Source: Xanthomonas sp. DAR 34887
GTDB taxonomy: Bacteria > Pseudomonadota > Gammaproteobacteria > Xanthomonadales > Xanthomonadaceae
DNA: 64,000 nucleotides
Direction: 5' to 3'
Assembly: GCF_041245805.1 (NCBI RefSeq)
Contig: NZ_CP162490.1
Span: 3,201,001 to 3,265,000, forward strand
Below are positions 23,772 through 32,702 of the stretch, in pieces. Made by a program: the position numbers and the translations under genes. Position 1 is the first letter of the stretch; each line of letters starts with the position of its first letter. Under the pieces are notes generated by a model. The model was not told the origin of the DNA. It saw nothing but the letters and a program-made list of their open reading frames with translations, and did no database searches.

Positions 23772-25910
23772 CTAGCCGCGCGGCACGCCCTCGTTGGCCA
23801 GCAGCTGCCGGAACTCGGCGGCGCTGAGCGGATGGCTGAGCCAGAAGCCCTGTCCCAGTTCGCAACCGCGCTCGCGCAGCAGTTCGAACTGCACCTCCTG
23901 TTCGATGCCCTCGGCGACCACGGTGATGCCCAGCGAATGTGCCATCGCGATGATCGCGGTGGTCAGGGCCAGATCGTCGGGGTCGCGCTGCAGGTCGGCG
24001 ACGAAGCTCTTGTCGATCTTGACCCCGTCCACCGGCACCTGGCGCAGGTGGCTCAGCCCGGAGAAGCCGGTGCCGAAATCGTCCAGCCACACCTTGACCC
24101 CGGTGCGGTGCAGCCGCGCCAGCATGCTCGCGGCCTGCAGCTCGTCGCCGATCACCGCGGTCTCGGTCAGCTCCAGGTGCAGTTGCGCCGCCGGCAGCCC
24201 GGATTCGCGCAGGCAGTCGGCGACGATTTCCGGCAGGTCGCCGCTGCGCAGCTGCCGCGGCGACACGTTGACCGACACGAACAGGTCGCGGCTGCCGTCG
24301 AAGCGCTGCCAGTGCGTGGCCTCCATGCAGGCCGCGCGCAGCACCTTGGGACCGATGCTCTCGATCAGTCCGCTCTGCTCGGCCACGTCGATGAACACCG
24401 TGGGCGAGATCGTGCCCAGCGCCGGATGCTGCCAGCGCAGCAGCACTTCCACGCCGACCATGCGCCGGTCCAGGGTGCGGAAGATCGGCTGGTACGCCAG
24501 CTTCAGCTCGTCGCGCTCCCAGGCGCCGCGCAACTCGTGCTCCATGTGCACGCGCCGCTCCACCGCATAGTCCATCGCGCGGCTGTAGAAACGGTGGCAG
24601 TTCTTGCCGGCCAGCTTGGCCTGGTACATCGCGATGTCGCCGTTCTTCAGCAACGCCGAAGCGTCCTCGGCATCGCCGGGATAGACGGTGATGCCGATCG
24701 AGGTGCCCATGAACACCTCGCGGTCCTGGATCCGCAGCGGCTCGCGCAGTTCCTGCACCAGGCGCTCGGCCAGGCCGGTGGCGACCTGCACCACATGTTC
24801 GTCCTCGACCAGGATCACGAACTCGTCGCCGCCGAAGCGCGCCAGCAGCGCGTCGTGCCCGCCGAGTTGATCCACCGCCAGCTGGATGCGCCGCGCGAAC
24901 TGCAGCAGCGCCTCGTCGCCGGCTTCGTGGCCGAGGGTGTCGTTGATCCGCTTGAAGTCGTCGATGTCGGCGAACAGCAGCGCCAGGCGCCGTTGCGAGG
25001 CGCGCGCCGACAGCATGCGGTGATCCAGCGCTTCGCGGAACGCGAGCCGGTTGGTCAGCCCGGTCAGGGCGTCGGTATAGGCCATGTGGCGCACGTCGCG
25101 GTCGTGGCGCGCGATCGCCTCGCTCATGCGCCCGAACGCGCGCAGCAGTTCGCTGACCTCGTCGTGGCGGCCGCTGTCGCGCCGCTCCACCACGTAGTCG
25201 CCGGCCTCGATCTGGCGCGCGGCCGCGGCCAGCCAGCGTACCGGCGCCACCAAGGTGCGCTGCACGTAGATCGCCACCATCACCGCGGTCAGCCCCAACG
25301 CCGCCAGCAGCAGCAACAGCCAGCCCAGATGGCGTTTGCCCAGCGCGTCCAGGCGTTCGTCCAGGTTCTCGCCGGCCTTGCGCTCGTAGACCAGCGCCCG
25401 CGTCCAGGACATGCCCACGCGCACCCCGCCCACGCGCTGGTCGCCGATCATGATCGGCATCGACACGTCCAGGATCTCGTCGGACTCCTGCGCCAGCAGG
25501 CCGTTGGCCTTGATCGCCGCATCGGCCATCGGGCCGCGCATGCGCTGGCCATAGGCGGGCAGATCGTCGCTGCCGTCGTGGATCAGGCGGCCGTCGGCGT
25601 CGTACACCAGCACGTAGGCCACCGCCACGTAGCCCAGCGCCGCGCGCACCTGGGTGCCGATCGCGTCCAGGTCCGAGTAGTACACCGGATTGGCGAGCGA
25701 ATCGGACAGCTGCCGCGCCAGGGTTTCGCCGCGGGTGCGCATGCTGCGGTCGAACAGGCCATGGATGACGTTGCCGCTGAGCGTGCGCACCTCGTTCTGC
25801 ATCGCCGCCTGCCGCTCCAGCATCAACGCCAGGATCGCCATGATCAGCAACGCGGCCACGCCCATCGCCAGCAGGAACCTGGCCTGCAGTCCGAAACGCA
25901 GTCTCTTCAT
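23772..25910 (-). CDS. Membrane-bound GGDEF/EAL c-di-GMP enzyme
   Basis: 712 residues. TM helix at about 11-31, a periplasmic sensing domain at 32-195, TM helix at about 196-216, HAMP at about 217-270, GGDEF at about 275-440 and EAL at about 455-710. The cyclase site RFGGDEF (358-364) is intact, with no RxxD inhibitory site before it. The EAL signature reads EVL (488-490); DDFGTG (610-615), NVSP, LTET and KIDKSF are present, so phosphodiesterase activity is plausible. The start overlaps the stop of the upstream PhnD-like gene by 4 nt, which suggests the two act as a sensor-output pair controlling c-di-GMP. Confidence 0.9.
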   Translation of the reverse strand: MKRLRFGLQARFLLAMGVAALLIMAILALMLERQAAMQNEVRTLSGNVIHGLFDRSMRTRGETLARQLSDSLANPVYYSDLDAIGTQVRAALGYVAVAYVLVYDADGRLIHDGSDDLPAYGQRMRGPMADAAIKANGLLAQESDEILDVSMPIMIGDQRVGGVRVGMSWTRALVYERKAGENLDERLDALGKRHLGWLLLLLAALGLTAVMVAIYVQRTLVAPVRWLAAAARQIEAGDYVVERRDSGRHDEVSELLRAFGRMSEAIARHDRDVRHMAYTDALTGLTNRLAFREALDHRMLSARASQRRLALLFADIDDFKRINDTLGHEAGDEALLQFARRIQLAVDQLGGHDALLARFGGDEFVILVEDEHVVQVATGLAERLVQELREPLRIQDREVFMGTSIGITVYPGDAEDASALLKNGDIAMYQAKLAGKNCHRFYSRAMDYAVERRVHMEHELRGAWERDELKLAYQPIFRTLDRRMVGVEVLLRWQHPALGTISPTVFIDVAEQSGLIESIGPKVLRAACMEATHWQRFDGSRDLFVSVNVSPRQLRSGDLPEIVADCLRESGLPAAQLHLELTETAVIGDELQAASMLARLHRTGVKVWLDDFGTGFSGLSHLRQVPVDGVKIDKSFVADLQRDPDDLALTTAIIAMAHSLGITVVAEGIEQEVQFELLRERGCELGQGFWLSHPLSAAEFRQLLANEGVPRG

Positions 25911-26824
25911 TCCACTTCCAGCTTGACCCGCGCAACGCCGGCGCGCAGCTGGTCCAGCCGCTTCTGCGAGGTGCGGTCGACCGGATAGAAGCCGGAGGTG
26001 CCGAAGAACTTGTGCAGCGCGGCGCTGCCCTGCGGGTCGCCGGCGGCTTCCAGCAACACCTCGCGCAGACGCGCCTCCACCGGCGAGGCCAGGTCGCTGC
26101 GCACCATCTCCACCGCGCGCGGGAATGGCTCGCTGCGGTAGATCACCCTGAAATCGCGGCGGAACGCGGGCGGAACGCGGCGGTCGTCGTCCCAGTCCAG
26201 GTTGCTCAGCGCGCCGGCATCCACCAGATGCTTGTGCACATAGGAGGCGATGTTGAGCTCGGAGCGCGCGAACACGTAGCCGACCGTGTTCGCCGAGGCC
26301 CGGTCCTTCGGCGAGAGCAGGATCTCCGGATGCAGATCGTGCTCGAACAGCGTCATCATCGGCACCAGGTAGGCGCTGGTGGACAAGGTGCTCTGCAACG
26401 CCAGGGTGCGGCCCTGCAGGTCGGCCAGGGTGTGCACCGGCCCGTCGCGGCGCACGAAGAATACGGTGTGGTAGTCGCGCACGCCGTTGCGCTCGGTCAG
26501 CAGCAGCGGCCGCACCCCGCCGCGCTGCTGCAGCGCCATCGCGGTGGCCGCGGTCTCGGTGACCCAGTCGACGCGGCCGCGGCGCAGGTAGCTGCTCATC
26601 TGCTGGGTGTCGCGGGCCATCAGGATCTGCCCGGAGGTGATGCCGACGTCGCGCATGCGCGGCACCACGTAGTCCAGCAACGGCTTCAGCTGCTCGTAGT
26701 GGGCCTTGGGGTTGTCGCTGATGCGGCCCAGGACCAGCACCGTCGGACGCGCGTGCGCCAGCCCAGGCCAGCAGATCGCCAGCGCCAGCCACACCATGAC
26801 GAAACGCCACCGCGAATTTTGCAA
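25907..26824 (-). CDS. PhnD-like periplasmic substrate-binding protein
   Basis: About 305 residues. A signal peptide ends near LAHA, then a PhnD/phosphonate-type binding fold: RGRVDWVTETAATAMALQQ, GRTLALQSTLSTSAYLVP and a C-terminal helical part ending KLEVE. No ABC permease or ATPase genes are adjacent; instead it overlaps a GGDEF/EAL gene by ATGA. It probably serves as the ligand-sensing partner of that enzyme rather than as a transporter part. The start is uncertain: TTG at 26824 with GGGGAA upstream, or ATG at 26797, which shortens the signal peptide to 18 residues. Confidence 0.8.
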   Translation of the reverse strand: MQNSRWRFVMVWLALAICWPGLAHARPTVLVLGRISDNPKAHYEQLKPLLDYVVPRMRDVGITSGQILMARDTQQMSSYLRRGRVDWVTETAATAMALQQRGGVRPLLLTERNGVRDYHTVFFVRRDGPVHTLADLQGRTLALQSTLSTSAYLVPMMTLFEHDLHPEILLSPKDRASANTVGYVFARSELNIASYVHKHLVDAGALSNLDWDDDRRVPPAFRRDFRVIYRSEPFPRAVEMVRSDLASPVEARLREVLLEAAGDPQGSAALHKFFGTSGFYPVDRTSQKRLDQLRAGVARVKLEVE

Positions 26825-26891
26825 ACCACATTCCCCATGTAGAGGCTGTAAGCCTAGCCGAAAGCGTCAGCGGGCGACAGCTGGTGAAGCC

Positions 26892-26922
26892 GGGATTGGG
26901 GATTTGGGATTCGGGATTGGGG
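26892..26922. repeat. GGGATTN heptad array
   Basis: Four tandem heptads in the gap between the PhnD-like gene and trmJ. No inverted partner lies nearby, unlike the arrays at 22398, 28743 and 37239. Confidence 0.75.
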
Positions 26923-27031
26923 GACGGTCACGGCGCGGAGAGGGACAGAACGTGCTGTGCGCTGCGAGAAGCGCGCGTCGCCAATGGCCGCGATCCTTGC
27001 GTTGCCGAGGGCCCCTGCCCGGCTCACGAAG

Positions 27032-27793
27032 CTAACTGCGTGCCTGACCCGCCAGCCGTGCCATGCGCTGCGCATCGGACAAAATGCCGCGCAGCAGGCG
27101 CACTTCCTGCTCGGTCAGCGCGTTGCGCAGGAACAGGCGGCGCAGCTTGCGCATCGCCGAATCCGGCGCGCGGCCCTTGTGGAAGTCGACGTCGTCCAGG
27201 GTGTCGGCCAACTGCCCGAACAAGCCTTCCAACTGCGCATGGCTGGCCGGCGCTTCGCGGAATCCGGGTTCCGGCGCGGCCTGCGCCGTGCCCTCGCCGC
27301 GCAGCTGCGCCAGGCGCAGCTCGTAGGCCAGGACCTGCACCGCCGCGGCCAGGTTGAGCGAACTGAACGCCGGATCGGAGGGAATGTGCACCGCCGCGTG
27401 GCACAGCTGCAGTTCCTCGTTGGTCAGGCCGGTACGCTCGCGGCCGAACACCAGTGCCACCTCGGCCTGCCCGGCGGCCGCGGTCACCAGGCGCTGCGCG
27501 CCCTCCGCCGGCAGCAGCTCTTCCAGCGACACACGCCGGCTGCGCGCGGTACAGCCGAACACCAGCTGGCAGTCGGCCACCGCCTCGGCCAGCGTGGCCA
27601 GCACCGGCGCCTGCTGCAGCACGTCCTCGGCCCCGGCCGAGCGCCGGTAGCCGTCCTCGTCGAGCGCACGCTCCGGCGCCACCAGCACCAGCCGCGCCTG
27701 GCCCATGGTCTTCATCGCCCGCGCCGCCGCCCCGATATTGCCGGGGTGCTGGGTACCGACCAGAACGAAGCGGATGCGGGCAGAAGCGGTCAT
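27032..27793 (-). CDS. trmJ: tRNA (cytidine/uridine-32-2'-O)-methyltransferase
   Basis: 253 residues, SPOUT methyltransferase of the TrmH/TrmJ type that methylates the 2'-OH of residue 32 in tRNA anticodon loops. Motif 1 GTQHPGNIGAAARAMKTMG, motif 2 ALVFGRERTGLTNEEL and motif 3 IPSDPAFSSLNLAAAVQV form the knotted SAM site. A C-terminal helical extension with VDFHKGRAPDSAMRKLRRLF matches TrmJ. The ATG at 27793 is divergent to suhB with 114 bp between, as in many Gammaproteobacteria. Confidence 0.92.
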   Translation of the reverse strand: MTASARIRFVLVGTQHPGNIGAAARAMKTMGQARLVLVAPERALDEDGYRRSAGAEDVLQQAPVLATLAEAVADCQLVFGCTARSRRVSLEELLPAEGAQRLVTAAAGQAEVALVFGRERTGLTNEELQLCHAAVHIPSDPAFSSLNLAAAVQVLAYELRLAQLRGEGTAQAAPEPGFREAPASHAQLEGLFGQLADTLDDVDFHKGRAPDSAMRKLRRLFLRNALTEQEVRLLRGILSDAQRMARLAGQARS

Positions 27794-27907
27794 GGCAGGA
27801 AGATGCGGAGCGAACGGGGCGTAGATGGTAAACTGTGCGGCCGGCCTTCGCGCCGGACTGTTCTTTTCCTCCGCCAGATCCTTCTCGCCCTCTCGGGAGC
27901 CGTTGCC

Positions 27908-28735
27908 ATGCAAAAACCCGCCGTCACCGTCATGGTCAAGGCCGCCCGCCTCGCCGGCAATGTGCTGTTGCGCCATATCAACCGGCTGGAAGCGCTGAAC
28001 GTGGTGCAGAAGGACCGCATGGACTACGCCAGCGAAGTCGATGCCGACGCGGAGAAGGTGATCGTCAAGGAACTGCGCCGCGCCTATCCCGATTACGGGG
28101 TGATGGGCGAGGAAGGCGGCGTGCAGGGCGGCGGCCGCTACATGTGGGTGATCGACCCGCTCGACGGCACCAGCAACTACCTGCGCGGCTTCCCGCATTA
28201 CTGCGTCTCGATCGCCCTGGTCGAAAACGGCGAGCCGATCGACGCGGTGATCTTCGATCCGCTGCGCAACGAGCTGTTCACCGCCAGCCGCGGCAACGGC
28301 GCGGTGCTCAACGACCGCCGCATCCGCGTCAGCGAGCGCAAGGAGCTGAACGGGGCGATGGTCAACACCGGCTTCGCCCCGCGCGAGCGCAAGCGCACCG
28401 GCGCCCAGCTCAAGTGCGTGGACGCACTGATGGTGCAGGCCGAGGACATCCGCCGCACCGGCTCGGCCGCGCTAGACCTGGCCTATGTGGCCTGCGGCCG
28501 CACCGACGCCTACTTCGAGGCCGGGGTGAAGGCCTGGGACATCGCCGCCGGCGTGCTGCTGGTGCGCGAGGCCGGCGGCCGCATCACCGACTTCAAGGGC
28601 GCCACCCCGGGCCGCATCGACGACCGCGGCGTCCCGCAGTTCCAGATCGTAGCCGGCAACATCAAGGTCAGCGACGCGCTGCAGAAGCTGATCGTCAACA
28701 CCGGGTATGCGGCGGAGTTCGACGCCAAGTTCTGA
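27908..28735 (+). CDS. suhB: Inositol monophosphatase family protein SuhB
   Basis: 275 residues. Lithium-sensitive phosphatase fold with the metal motifs GEEGG, WVIDPLDGTSNYLRGFPH and AGVKAWDIAAGVLL. In Enterobacteria SuhB hydrolyses inositol-1-phosphate and is also part of the rRNA antitermination complex with the Nus factors. CGGGAG sits about 8 nt before the ATG. It ends into a strong bidirectional terminator shared with secF. Confidence 0.93.
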   Translation: MQKPAVTVMVKAARLAGNVLLRHINRLEALNVVQKDRMDYASEVDADAEKVIVKELRRAYPDYGVMGEEGGVQGGGRYMWVIDPLDGTSNYLRGFPHYCVSIALVENGEPIDAVIFDPLRNELFTASRGNGAVLNDRRIRVSERKELNGAMVNTGFAPRERKRTGAQLKCVDALMVQAEDIRRTGSAALDLAYVACGRTDAYFEAGVKAWDIAAGVLLVREAGGRITDFKGATPGRIDDRGVPQFQIVAGNIKVSDALQKLIVNTGYAAEFDAKF

Positions 28736-28742
28736 TGGGGCC

Positions 28743-28898
28743 GGGATTGGGGATTTGGGATTGGGGATTCGTAAGAGCGGCGCCCCATCGCTTACCTCTT
28801 CTCTTCCCAAAACGAAAAAGCCGCGCATTTGCGCGGCTTTTTCGTTGCAGAACCGGGAATCCGCCTTTGCGAATCCCCAATCCCAAATCCCCAATCCC
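28743..28898. repeat. Perfect 29-bp inverted repeat of GGGATTN heptads
   Basis: Left arm 28743-28771 (four heptads ending ATTCG) and right arm 28870-28898 are exact reverse complements, separated by 98 nt that hold the suhB/secF terminator. Confidence 0.9.
28811..28846. terminator. Bidirectional intrinsic terminator between suhB and secF
   Basis: AACGAAAAAGCCGCGCA at 28811-28827 pairs perfectly with 28830-28846. The A-tract on one side and TTTTT on the other give a GC stem followed by U residues on both strands, so it ends both convergent transcripts. Confidence 0.92.
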
Positions 28899-28904
28899 AG
28901 CCCC

Positions 28905-29870
28905 TCAGGGCCTACGCGCCAATGCCTCGACGTCCTTGGTCTTGGGCAGCAGGTCCTGCTTGCTGACCTGGAACGGGCCGATCGACAGCAGCGGCACCGC
29001 CACGATCACCGAGGACACCACCACGATCACCGCGCCGATCATGTGGGTCAGCGCCAGGCCTTCCATCGAGTTGCCGCCGTACAGGTACAGCGCCAGCGCC
29101 GACAGGAAGAACATCACCGCAGTGATCACGGTACGCGACAGGGTCTGGTTGATCGAGCGGTTCAGCACCTCGATCGGCTCCACGCGCAGGCTGCGGAAAT
29201 TCTCGCGCACGCGGTCGAACACCACGATGATATCGTTGATCGCAAAGCCCATCACCGACAGCAGGCCGGCCAGCACGGTCAGGTCGAACTCGCGGCCGGT
29301 GAGCGAGATGTAGGCCACCGTCACCAGCAGGTCGAACAGCGCGGTCAGGCTGGCCACCACCGCGAACTTCCACTCGAAGCGGAAGCCGATGTAGATCAGG
29401 AAGCCGACCAGCATGAACAGGGTCGCGTAGACGCCGTTCAGCGCCAGGTCCTTGCCGACCTGCGGGCCGACGAATTCGCCCGGCTTCACCGTCGCCGGGT
29501 TCTCCGCCGTGTTCACCGCCTTGCGCACCTGCTCGGCGAGGTTCTTGGTCACGTCTTCGTTGTTGTGCTCGCCCTGCGGCTGCAGGCGGATCACGACCTC
29601 GTTGCCGCTGCCGACGTTCTGCACCTGCGCGTTCTCGAACCCGGCAGCGCCCAACTGCTCGCGCACATGGTCGATGTCCACCGGCTTCTGGAAGCTGGTC
29701 TGCACCAGCGCGCCGCCGGTGAATTCCAGCGCGTAGTTGAAGCCCTTGGCGAAGATCACCCCGAGCGAGGCCACCGCCAGCACCAGCATCAGCACCAGGG
29801 TCGGACGCCGCCAACGCATGAAGTCGATCTTGGTGTCGTTCGGGATCAGATGAAGCGGGAAGATTTTCAT
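28905..29870 (-). CDS. secF: Protein translocase subunit SecF
   Basis: 321 residues with six membrane helices and the RND-type periplasmic loop. SecF works with SecD to pull proteins across the membrane using the proton gradient. Signatures: NYALEFTGGALVQT near the start, FAINDIIVVFDRVREN (GFAINDxIVVFDRVRE motif) in TM4-5, and LNRSINQTLSRTVIT. The ATG at 29870 fits the SecF start IFPLHLIPNDTKIDFM; open frame upstream to 29957 is repeat-derived. It lies 170 nt after secD with an unusual repeat between. Confidence 0.95.
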   Translation of the reverse strand: MKIFPLHLIPNDTKIDFMRWRRPTLVLMLVLAVASLGVIFAKGFNYALEFTGGALVQTSFQKPVDIDHVREQLGAAGFENAQVQNVGSGNEVVIRLQPQGEHNNEDVTKNLAEQVRKAVNTAENPATVKPGEFVGPQVGKDLALNGVYATLFMLVGFLIYIGFRFEWKFAVVASLTALFDLLVTVAYISLTGREFDLTVLAGLLSVMGFAINDIIVVFDRVRENFRSLRVEPIEVLNRSINQTLSRTVITAVMFFLSALALYLYGGNSMEGLALTHMIGAVIVVVSSVIVAVPLLSIGPFQVSKQDLLPKTKDVEALARRP

Positions 29871-29898
29871 GGAGACCTGCTCTTCATTAATTTGGACC

Positions 29899-30033
29899 CC
29901 GCACATGGATGTGTGCGGACTCTTGCGAAGGACTCGCATTTTTGACACCCCGCACATGGCTGCGGGCTCTTGCGAAGGACTCGCCGTGTTCGGCCCCTGC
30001 GCAGCGCCGCGCAGGGTCTTGCGAAGGAGCCGC
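29899..30033 (-). repeat. Three tandem hairpin-plus-17-mer units between secD and secF
   Basis: TCTTGCGAAGGACTCGC occurs at 29921-29937 and 29968-29984, and with two changes at 30017-30033. Each copy is preceded by a small hairpin: CCGCACA/TGTGCGG (29899-29918), CCCGCA/TGCGGG (about 29949-29966) and CCCTGCGC/GCGCAGGG (about 29995-30016). Hairpin sequences differ but stems are kept. Confidence 0.75.
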
Positions 30034-30040
30034 CCGCGGC

Positions 30041-31885
30041 TCAGATCGCCAGCGACTTGAGCTTCTTGCGACGGCTGTAGATCAGCGTGGCCAGCGCGCG
30101 CGACACGGTGATCGCGGTGAACATCGAGGCGAAGATGCCGATGATCATGGTCAACGCGAAGCCCTTCAGCGGACCGGTGCCGAACGCGTACAGCGCCACG
30201 CCGACGATGATGCCGGTGAGGTTGGCGTCGAGGATGGTGCCGCCCGCCTTGTCGTAGCCGGCGACGATCGCCGATTTCGGCGGCACGCCCAGCCGCAGCT
30301 CCTCGCGGATACGCTCGTTGATCAGCACGTTGGCGTCCACCGACAGGCCGACCGACAGGGCCAGGCCGGCGAAGCCGGGCAAGGTCATGGTGGCGCCGAA
30401 CAGCGACATCACCGAGACCACGATCAGCAGGTTCATCAGCAGCGCCACCGAGGTGATCGCGCCGAACATGCGGTAGTACACGCCGAAGAACACCAGGGTG
30501 AACAGGAACGCGTAGACCACCGCGGTGACGCCGCGCTCGACGTTCTCCGCGCCCAGGCTCGGGCCGATCACGTATTCTTCCACGAAGTCCATCGGCGCGG
30601 CCAGCGAACCGGCGCGCAGCAGCTTGGCCAGGTTCTCGGCTTCGACCTTCTCCAGGCCGGTGGTCTGGAAGTTCTTGCCGAACACGCCGGCGATGCGGGT
30701 CGGCGCCAGGGCCTCTTCCTTGACCCGCACGCTGCGCACTTCCTTGCCGTCGACCATGCTCACGGTCGGAATGCGCTCGATGTAGACCACCGACATCAGC
30801 TTGCCGGTGTTGGCGCTGGTGTAGTCGAACATGCGCTGGCCGGCGACGTTGTTGAGGGTCACCGACACCGCCGGCAGGCCGTTCTGGTCGTTGCTGACGG
30901 TGGCGTTGACCATCTGGTCGCCGGACACCAGCACGCGCTTGTTCAGCAGCACCGGGGCGCCGCTGTCGCGCAGGCGATACACCTTGGCTTCCGGCGGGAT
31001 GTTGCCGGTGCGCACCGCGTCCTCGGCATTGCCCTCGACCACGCCGCGGAACTCCAGCGTGGCGGTGGCGCCGATCATGCGCTTGGCTTCGGCGGTGTCC
31101 TGCACGCCCGGCAGCTCGACCACGATGCGGTCCTCGCCCTGGCGCTGGATGATCGGCTCGGCCACGCCCAGCTGGTTGACGCGATTGCGCAGCGTGGTTA
31201 GGTTCTGCTCGATCGCGCCGGCGGCGATCTGCTTGAGCTCGGCGTCGGGCACGCTGACCGCGATGGTCTGCCCGGACACGGTATAGCTCAGCGTCGGCTG
31301 CGCCTTGCTCAGCGCGGCGCGCGCGGCGTTGACGTCGGCGCCCTCGCCCAGGCCGACCTGGATGCTGTTGTCGGCGCGGCGCTCGACCGAGCGGTAAGGG
31401 ATGCGGCTGTCGCGCAGCGTGGTGCGGATGTCCTCGGCGAAGGCGTCCAGGCGCTTGTCAAGCGCCGCCTTCTGGTCCACCTGCAGCGCGAAGTGCACGC
31501 CGCCGACCAGGTCCAGACCCAGCACCATCGGCTTGCCGCCGATCGACGACAGCCAGTGCGGCACGGTCGAGGCCAGGTTCAGCGCCACGGTGTAGTTCTC
31601 GCCCACCTGCTGGCGCAGGATGTCGTTGGCGCGGGTCTGCGCCTGCAGGCTCGGCAGGCGCACCATCAGGCTGTCGCCCTCCTTGGCCACCGACTTGGGA
31701 GTGATCCCGGCCGTCTTCAGCTCGGCGACGACCCGCTCGCGCAGGGCTTCGTCGAGCTGGCCGCCGCGGCTGGCGGTGATCTGTACCGAAGGGTCCTTCT
31801 GGTAGACGTTGGGCAGCGCGTACAACGCACTGAACGCCAGCACGATCAGGATGAGGAAATACTTCCAGCGCGGAAACTCGAGCAT
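30041..31885 (-). CDS. secD: Protein translocase subunit SecD
   Basis: 614 residues, six membrane helices and a large periplasmic P1 head. Signatures: LGLDLVGGVHFALQVD (D/LGLDLxGG) at about 115-130, the P1 region with LNKRVLVSGDQMVNA, and FAGLALSVGLSVDANVLINERIREE (written here as GLSVDANVLINERIREE) near the C-terminus. It partners SecF and YajC in Sec-dependent export. The ATG at 31885 lies 56 nt after the yajC stop in the order yajC-secD-secF. Confidence 0.96.
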   Translation of the reverse strand: MLEFPRWKYFLILIVLAFSALYALPNVYQKDPSVQITASRGGQLDEALRERVVAELKTAGITPKSVAKEGDSLMVRLPSLQAQTRANDILRQQVGENYTVALNLASTVPHWLSSIGGKPMVLGLDLVGGVHFALQVDQKAALDKRLDAFAEDIRTTLRDSRIPYRSVERRADNSIQVGLGEGADVNAARAALSKAQPTLSYTVSGQTIAVSVPDAELKQIAAGAIEQNLTTLRNRVNQLGVAEPIIQRQGEDRIVVELPGVQDTAEAKRMIGATATLEFRGVVEGNAEDAVRTGNIPPEAKVYRLRDSGAPVLLNKRVLVSGDQMVNATVSNDQNGLPAVSVTLNNVAGQRMFDYTSANTGKLMSVVYIERIPTVSMVDGKEVRSVRVKEEALAPTRIAGVFGKNFQTTGLEKVEAENLAKLLRAGSLAAPMDFVEEYVIGPSLGAENVERGVTAVVYAFLFTLVFFGVYYRMFGAITSVALLMNLLIVVSVMSLFGATMTLPGFAGLALSVGLSVDANVLINERIREELRLGVPPKSAIVAGYDKAGGTILDANLTGIIVGVALYAFGTGPLKGFALTMIIGIFASMFTAITVSRALATLIYSRRKKLKSLAI

Positions 31886-31941
31886 TGCAGGACCCCGCGC
31901 GACGCCACGCCGGCGCCGCGCCTAGCAGTAAGAGAAATGGA

Positions 31942-32283
31942 TCAGGCGGACTTCAGCGTGCCCTTGGGCAGCACGTTGCCGATGGCGCCCTTCTGCACGC
32001 GGATGCGCACGTTGTCGGCGACTTCCACGGTGATGAAGTGGTCGCCGATGTCGGTGACCACGCCGGCCACGCCGCCGGAGGTGATGACCTCGTCGCCGCG
32101 ACCGAGCTTGTCCAGCATCGACTTGTGTTCCTTCTGCCGCTTCATCTGCGGGCGGATCATCACGAAATACATCACCGCGATCAGGATGATCGGCAGCAGG
32201 AACATCTGCATGCCGCCACCGGCGGGAGCGGCGCCGGCGGTCTGCGCCTGGGCCACGGGAATCAGGAAATCGAGCGGGTTCAT
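31942..32283 (-). CDS. yajC: Preprotein translocase subunit YajC
   Basis: 113 residues, single membrane helix (about 28-45: MFLLPIILIAVMYFVMI) followed by RPQMKRQKEHKSMLDKL and a small beta domain GDEVITSGGVAGVV. It binds SecDF. AGGA precedes the ATG. The usual neighbours tgt upstream and secD downstream are kept. Confidence 0.95.
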   Translation of the reverse strand: MNPLDFLIPVAQAQTAGAAPAGGGMQMFLLPIILIAVMYFVMIRPQMKRQKEHKSMLDKLGRGDEVITSGGVAGVVTDIGDHFITVEVADNVRIRVQKGAIGNVLPKGTLKSA

Positions 32284-32445
32284 CGGTGTGTCCTATGGTT
32301 TGGGCGGTCCGTCGCCGTTGCGGGCACGGACTGCTGGTTTGTCGCCGAAGGCGGCAAGCAGCCGCCGATTATGCCACGATCTCCTCTCATCCCCCGGAAC
32401 GGCCGCAGCGCCCCCTTCTCCCACTGAGAGAAGGTGCGGCGCCGC

Positions 32446-32702
32446 GGCGGATGAGGGTACGGGCAAGGCCTCGTGCACCCCGACGCCGCGAGACGCTTCG
32501 CGCCGTACCCTCACCCCAACCCCTCTCCCAATGGGAGAGGGGCTACGGCCGTTCCTTCTCCCGTCGGGACCATGGCCCCCTTTTCGGGGGAAGGTGCCCC
32601 GAGGGGCGGATGAGGGTACGGGCGAAGCCTCGTGCACCAAACGCCGCGAGACGCTTCGCGCCGCACCCTCACCCCAACCCCTCTCCCGGGGGGAGAGGGG
32701 CT
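32446..32702. repeat. Two direct copies of a ~97-bp Xanthomonas-type intergenic repeat
   Basis: GGCGGATGAGGGTACGGGC starts copies at 32446 and 32605. Both continue through GCCGCGAGACGCTTCGCGCC and ACCCTCACCCCAACCCCTCT to a closing GGGAGAGGGG hairpin. The 420-bp gap between yajC and tgt is filled by these and related palindromes, and the second copy runs right up to the tgt stop. No gene is seen here. Confidence 0.8.

Noticed and set aside
32446..32702. CRISPR-like direct repeats between yajC and tgt
   Set aside because: Only two long copies of a known type of Xanthomonas intergenic repeat, with no regular spacers and no cas genes.
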